In this document: piece by piece, positions 61,901 to 64,000 of the stretch
How positions within the stretch are numbered: the first letter of the stretch is position 1
Layout of the letters: the number at the start of each line of letters is the position of its first letter
Assembly (NCBI RefSeq): GCF_001665295.1
Contig: NZ_LZSE01000009.1
Coordinates: forward strand, 1 to 64,000
DNA from: Mycobacterium sp. 1554424.7
GTDB lineage: Bacteria > Actinomycetota > Actinomycetes > Mycobacteriales > Mycobacteriaceae
Length of the DNA stretch: 64,000 nt
Direction: 5' to 3'
Program-made: the position numbers and the translations under genes
Notes under the pieces: generated by a model
The model's input: only the letters and a program-made list of their open reading frames with translations
Told to the model about the DNA's origin: nothing
Database searches by the model: none

Positions 61901-62524
61901 AAAGATGTCGGCGTTGATCTGGTCGAAGTTGGCCAGAATGTTTGCGTGCGAGATCTCGACGCCCTTGGGGGTGCGGGTCGACCCCGAGGTGTACTGCAGG
62001 TACGCGATGTCCGACCGACCCTCGGCCTCGGCGGCGGGACCGTTGTCGGAGTCGAGGTCCAGCAGATCAACCTCGACGACCGGTGGCGCGGATTCGCTCG
62101 GCCTCGATTTGAGGTACTCGGTGATGTTGGCCGCGACGGACGATGTCGTGAGAATCGCCGAGGGCGACGCGTCGTGCAGGACGGAACTGAACCGCTCGTC
62201 GGTGACGCCACCCTGGGGAACCGACAACGGAACCGCGATCTGACCGGCTTCCAACGCGCCCAAGAATGCGGCGACATAGCCGAGTCCCTGCGGCGCAGCG
62301 ACCACCACGCGGTCACCGGTCGACCCGCAAGCTTTGAGTTCCCTTGCAACGTTCGAGGTTCGGCGGTACAGCTGCGACCACGTAAGGGTTTCGGCGACGC
62401 CCGCCCAATCCTGCTCGTAATCCACAAAGGTGAACGCCGGGTCACCGGGTTGCAGGGTGGCGCGTTCCCGCAGCACAGAGGGCACGGAATTCCCGTGTCC
62501 TTGCGGAGCGTCAGCACGAATCAT
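55952..62524 (-). CDS. Hybrid FAAL-ACP-KS-AT-ACP-acyltransferase megaenzyme
   Basis: 2190 aa from ATG at 62524 ([20 protein letters not shown]). Approximate domains: fatty acyl-AMP ligase 1-590 ([40 protein letters not shown]); ACP 625-700 ([15 protein letters not shown]); KS 715-1140 ([19 protein letters not shown]); AT 1240-1550 with [14 protein letters not shown] and VDYASH, the methylmalonyl-CoA pattern; ACP 1640-1715 ([12 protein letters not shown]); and a C-terminal PapA/wax-synthase-like acyltransferase 1740-2190 ([11 protein letters not shown] as HxxxD motif, [11 protein letters not shown]). There is no KR, DH or ER. It could load a fatty acid, extend it once with methylmalonate and transfer the 2-methyl-3-oxoacyl chain, or a trans-reduced form, to a hydroxyl of the lipid or glycan. 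It starts 32 nt after the fourth glycosyltransferase on the same strand. Frames upstream of 62524 are out-of-frame glycosyltransferase sequence and are excluded. Confidence 0.93.
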   Translation of the reverse strand: MIRADAPQGHGNSVPSVLRERATLQPGDPAFTFVDYEQDWAGVAETLTWSQLYRRTSNVARELKACGSTGDRVVVAAPQGLGYVAAFLGALEAGQIAVPLSVPQGGVTDERFSSVLHDASPSAILTTSSVAANITEYLKSRPSESAPPVVEVDLLDLDSDNGPAAEAEGRSDIAYLQYTSGSTRTPKGVEISHANILANFDQINADIFGGAAPPDTTMVSWLPFYHDMGLYLAIIFPVLAGFPTVITSPASFLQRPARWVQSLASNSHAFSAAPNFAFELAARKTSDDDLAGLDLGGVLGILNGSERVQPATLQRFAERFARFNFPDRALRPAYGMAEATVFIATREVGHSPEIVHFESEKLTAGHAKRCASEGGTPLVSYGVPRSPAVRIVDPDTGTECPAETVGEIWVQGANVAQGYWGNPPGTEGTFGATLVAASAGPSAGPWLRTGDLGFFSEGELFIIGRIKDLLIVNGRNHSPEDVEATIQEVTRGRCVAIGVPDDGGAEQLVAIAELKSRDEPEDAAAQRMGVLRREVSTAISKAHGLSVADLVLVPPGSIPITTSGKVRRRDCVQLYLRDGFTRLDGTIRPPAPRVVEDTEAGAGTDAGWIQRLQNLHRQRRTLGRQEHELLLGVVCAHAAAVLGRSGSDDIDPGSAFGDLGFDSVKATELLDRLRTDTGLELPATLAFDYPTPDELAAHLSGLLDGSVVAAPAVESRVGVDEPIAVVGMACRFPGGVDSPAALWDLVATGTDAVGGFPADRGWNLGELFDPDPEAVGKTYARAGGFLADAAGFDAEFFGISGREALSMDPQQRLLLEVCWEALERARIDPAGLVRSETGVFVGAWSQFYGGGGSDGAEGYALTGLSTSVASGRVAYALGLQGPAITLDTACSSSLVATHLACQSLRNGESSLALAGGVTVMTTPSVFTEFARQRGLAADGRCKAFSANADGTGWGEGAAVLVLERLGDAQRNNHPVLAVIAGSAINQDGASNGLTAPNGPSQQRVITQAAANAGVPLDQVDVVEAHGTGTTLGDPIEAGALIATYGAARDAERPLWVGSIKSNIGHTQAAAGAAGLIKMIEALHHDSLPPTLNVDRPSPHVDWSAGTVRLLTEPVAWPDSDHPRTAAVSSFGISGTNAHVIVQQAPAAPAEPEPTEGAEVGLRLWPVSARTPAALRGQADRLHEHLIGHPELDLADVAYSLATTRAHHPHRAVITGAVGGADPREDLLGALRALRDGQAHPRLAQHHYLPHLRAKAVFVLPGQGGQYAGMGRELYERHRVFADMVDDCDEALRPFTGWSVRAVLLQEDGAPALDRVDVVQPVLFTMMVSLAEALASYGIVPDAVIGHSQGEIAAAYIAGVFSLPEAAKIVARRSQALGELCGAGAMASVLLGAEQLEPLLQPWGDALSISAINGPSHTLISGEPGALEQFGAACERDGIQFRAIAVDYASHCAQVEAVRERLVSELGELNPALARIPLYSTVGQAVSGDPLDTTTMDAEYWYRNLREPVRFYERVAERLAAGECTFVELSPHPVLAPALTDTLAQATERTQSTVVITLHRDRTDRDSLAGALAHLHTHGHSPSWPALYPHAHTVALPTYPFDHRRYWLAPARAAVGPGPVATPADEDRDMAPSPGTLAATLAAQTPAQRLDTLTAMVTATTAAVLAHPDPAGLDPDGPFKDLGIDSLTAMELRNTLNRHTGLALPATLAFDHPSPAKLAGHLADLLDDAAAPTVPAAHAGTRGDGPVDNRLAHVDQAVFLTMRAVHGTQVQFIWVYDRGVNVDGLHRFQRNLGRGLLGRRVERSPIPFARDHWVAAPAPEEIDIAATPRRRADVSAWADERVRLPIDPEWGPGWHLGVLPLEEGGAAVSLVVSHTIVDGIGFVQAIADAAEGRTRDLGYPPAESRTIGRAVREDFGQTVKELPGIARALVATARRAWPDRKEFASSMKAAPPAPTASGDDQTVEVPALTAYIDPAEWDARAKSLGASSNSLVAGVACRLAVRVGRVRDDGKATLRFPVSLRTDGDTRGNALTVVDVAVDPTHAATDLRHTQVQITQAILAGMENPDEEFLATFPLAAMVPKRLNRRLAGMAAGGASLPVTVSNFGDLSLAVNRPDGSDADYAYMRSYEPDIKKSTLEHIGGQLFVGSGRGNGKIFIRISAYVLGRENTKDELREIISRTFAEFDLTAKIDP

Positions 62525-62556
62525 TGGGGAATTCCTAGCGCCAGAGGGTTTTTCGA

Positions 62557-63831
62557 TCAGCCGACCCGTTGTAGGCGGGCGAAGTTTTCCACGAGATCGG
62601 TGGCGGCGGCGAGGCTTTCGGCGGGTTTGGTCATCCGCGGGGCGAGTTCGCGGGCGCGGCCGAGGTATTCCGGGGCCAGGATCCGGCGTAGGTCCTTGAC
62701 CAGCGAGTCCTCGGTGGTGGTCGAAAGACGCCGGTAGGTGCCCACCCCCAACCGTTTGAGCGCGGCCCCCTCCAGCGGCTGATCGTAGAACGTCCAGAGG
62801 ACCACCTGCGGGGCTCCCGAGCGCAGGCAGGTGGCCGTGGTGGCCGCGCCGCCGTGATGCACGACCGCGCGGCACGCCGGAAAAATCGCCTCGTAATTCA
62901 CCGCACCCACCACCTTGACGTGCTCGAACTGGTGCATGTCGGTGAAGTCGCTGACGCCGGCGCACACCAGCGCCCGCTCCCCCAGCCGCGCGCAAGCCCC
63001 AGCGATCATGTCCAGCATGGCGCCGGCCGATTCGACCGCGAGACTGCCGAACGCGAAGCAAATCGGCGGTGTGCCTGCCGCAATCCAGGACAAGACCTCG
63101 TCGTCGGCATCCTGGGGGAACCCCAGGGTCAGCGTGCCGACGAGGGGGCGTTTGCCATCCCATTTCGCCCATTCGGCTTCCAGCCCCGGAACGAAAAGCT
63201 TGTCATAGCCCTGGATTTCGAGGGATCCGCGCTCGGAGATCCGCTGTGGCCACGGGCGCGTCGCATCGGGCAGGCCGAGCAGACGACGTTGCGCGTCCTC
63301 GGCTTCCTTCGCCGGACCGCCCCACGTCAGCCGCTCGTACCCCCGCATCGCGGCGCGGCCCAACGCTGCCGGCAGCAGGGGCATGACCTTTCCGTTGGCC
63401 CGGATCGGGAACCAATGCAGCATGGCGAACGGGATGTCGTAATACTCCGCGACGTTGAAGGCAAACTGCTCGAAGCCGTAGCCGGAGATGATCAGGTCGG
63501 CCCCGTCGGCCAGCGACTTCAACGTGTTGAAGGCTTCCTCCGTCCAGCATCGGGTCACGATCTCCGCGATTTCGCGCCCCAACCTGTCCAGCTCCTGCAT
63601 CCGCCACGGGGCGCGGAACAAAAGCGTCCAGTAGTCGCGCTGCACGTCCATGATGATCCGCGAGTCGAGGCCGTAGCCGACCGCCGGAACCCCGGCGGCC
63701 TCGGCGAATTCGACCAGATTGGGCGGCACCGCCATGCGCACGTCATGCCCGCGGCGGACCAGCTCGCGCCCCACCGCGACGGACGGCTCGACATCGCCAC
63801 GCGCTCCATAGCACGCCAGCGCGAATTTCAT
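62557..63831 (-). CDS. GT1-family glycosyltransferase (GPL type), fourth of four
   Basis: 424 aa from ATG at 63831, beginning [20 protein letters not shown]. It contains [20 protein letters not shown] and ends the donor region with [20 protein letters not shown] (near residue 325), where the usual Gly-Thr-Thr is Ala-Thr-Thr. DQP follows, so the Asp-Gln pair is kept. It lies between the ABC permease (25 nt upstream) and the FAAL-PKS (32 nt downstream), a tight operon. This suggests that the sugar it adds may be the acceptor for the FAAL-PKS acyl group. Donor unknown. Confidence 0.92.
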   Translation of the reverse strand: MKFALACYGARGDVEPSVAVGRELVRRGHDVRMAVPPNLVEFAEAAGVPAVGYGLDSRIIMDVQRDYWTLLFRAPWRMQELDRLGREIAEIVTRCWTEEAFNTLKSLADGADLIISGYGFEQFAFNVAEYYDIPFAMLHWFPIRANGKVMPLLPAALGRAAMRGYERLTWGGPAKEAEDAQRRLLGLPDATRPWPQRISERGSLEIQGYDKLFVPGLEAEWAKWDGKRPLVGTLTLGFPQDADDEVLSWIAAGTPPICFAFGSLAVESAGAMLDMIAGACARLGERALVCAGVSDFTDMHQFEHVKVVGAVNYEAIFPACRAVVHHGGAATTATCLRSGAPQVVLWTFYDQPLEGAALKRLGVGTYRRLSTTTEDSLVKDLRRILAPEYLGRARELAPRMTKPAESLAAATDLVENFARLQRVG

Positions 63832-63856
63832 TGCGAGTCTTGACCTTTCAGTTGCG

Positions 63857-64000
63857 TCAGTGCCCGGATTCGGCGGCGGCACGGTAACCGCGGACGGCCA
63901 GCGGACCCAGCACCGCGGCCAGACCAAGGCACCACACAAGGGTGACCAGGAGCGGCCACAGCACGGGACCACTTTGGGCAAGTCCCCGCATCGACTCGAT
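63857..64000 (-). CDS. ABC-2 type transporter permease, C-terminal end (DrrB/DrrC-like; cut by right edge)
   Basis: The last 47 codons of a minus-strand gene are visible: SMRGLAQSGPVLWPLLVTLV, then WCLGLAAVLGPLAVRGYRAA and a short tail before the TGA. One membrane helix ending in a basic PLAVRxYR motif is typical of the C-terminus of daunorubicin-resistance-type (DrrB/DrrC) permeases. These, with a DrrA ATPase, help export complex lipids such as PDIM in mycobacteria. It is the upstream neighbour in the operon with the fourth glycosyltransferase, which suggests that export genes lie just outside the window. Family assignment rests on a short fragment. Confidence 0.65.
   Translation of the reverse strand: MESMRGLAQSGPVLWPLLVTLVWCLGLAAVLGPLAVRGYRAAAESGH

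Noticed and set aside
62525-63172. N-terminal extension of the FAAL-PKS frame
   Set aside because: It translates the fourth glycosyltransferase in the wrong frame; the ATG at 62524 fits the FAAL N-terminus.

Overview
The window is GC-rich actinobacterial DNA and almost certainly comes from a slow-growing Mycobacterium. A PE_PGRS gene is cut by the left edge. The rest is one continuous surface-lipid locus of the glycopeptidolipid (GPL) type: MbtH-assisted NRPSs, a two-module type I PKS, GPL-style GT1 glycosyltransferases that start with MKFVLA-like sequence, sugar methyltransferases and membrane O-acyltransferases. No rRNA, tRNA, insertion sequence or CRISPR array was seen.

Layout. (1) 1-2.7 kb: PE_PGRS 5' end (-), a small unknown gene and an isoprenylcysteine-carboxyl-methyltransferase-family membrane protein (+). 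(2) 2.7-20.2 kb (-): operon mbtH-like, NRPS1 (Cstarter-A-T-E), NRPS2 (C-A-T, C-A-T, C-A-T-E, C-T). (3) 20.9-22.7 kb: SAM methyltransferase (+) and sulfotransferase (-). (4) 22.8-34.0 kb (-): GPL-type PKS (KS-AT-KR-ACP, KS-AT-DH-ER-KR-ACP), preceded by a 30-codon MbtH remnant. (5) 34.1-37.9 kb (-): TylF-type O-methyltransferase and two glycosyltransferases. (6) 38.0-47.5 kb: three acyltransferase-3/SGNH O-acyltransferases, a rhamnose-4-epimerase-like enzyme and a third glycosyltransferase. (7) 47.5-53.7 kb: NDP-sugar epimerase, nucleotide-sugar dehydrogenase, alpha/beta hydrolase, Gfo/Idh/MocA oxidoreductase and GMC oxidoreductase. (8) 53.7-64.0 kb (-): end of an ABC-2 permease, a fourth glycosyltransferase, a FAAL-ACP-KS-AT-ACP-acyltransferase megaenzyme and a fourth AT3/SGNH acyltransferase.

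How it may work together (inference): the PKS builds a hydroxylated acyl chain. The starter C domain of NRPS1 joins it to residue 1, and four adenylation domains give acyl-D-X1-L-Thr-X3-D-allo-Thr; the two Thr calls come from hand-read specificity codes. Four glycosyltransferases add sugars made by the epimerases and the dehydrogenase. Methyltransferases, four O-acyltransferases, the FAAL-PKS-acyltransferase and possibly the sulfotransferase decorate them. The epimerization pattern (only modules 1 and 4) and the missing reductase/thioesterase do not fit the classical Phe-allo-Thr-Ala-alaninol GPL. The product is better viewed as a variant, possibly undescribed, glyco-lipopeptide, loosely reminiscent of the allo-Thr-methyl-ester GPLs reported from M. 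xenopi.

The most unusual features are the terminal C-T module from which an A domain appears cleanly excised, the MbtH fragment with its upstream region duplicated in front of the PKS, the same 24-bp element ahead of all four AT3/SGNH genes, and the FAAL-PKS-acyltransferase fusion.
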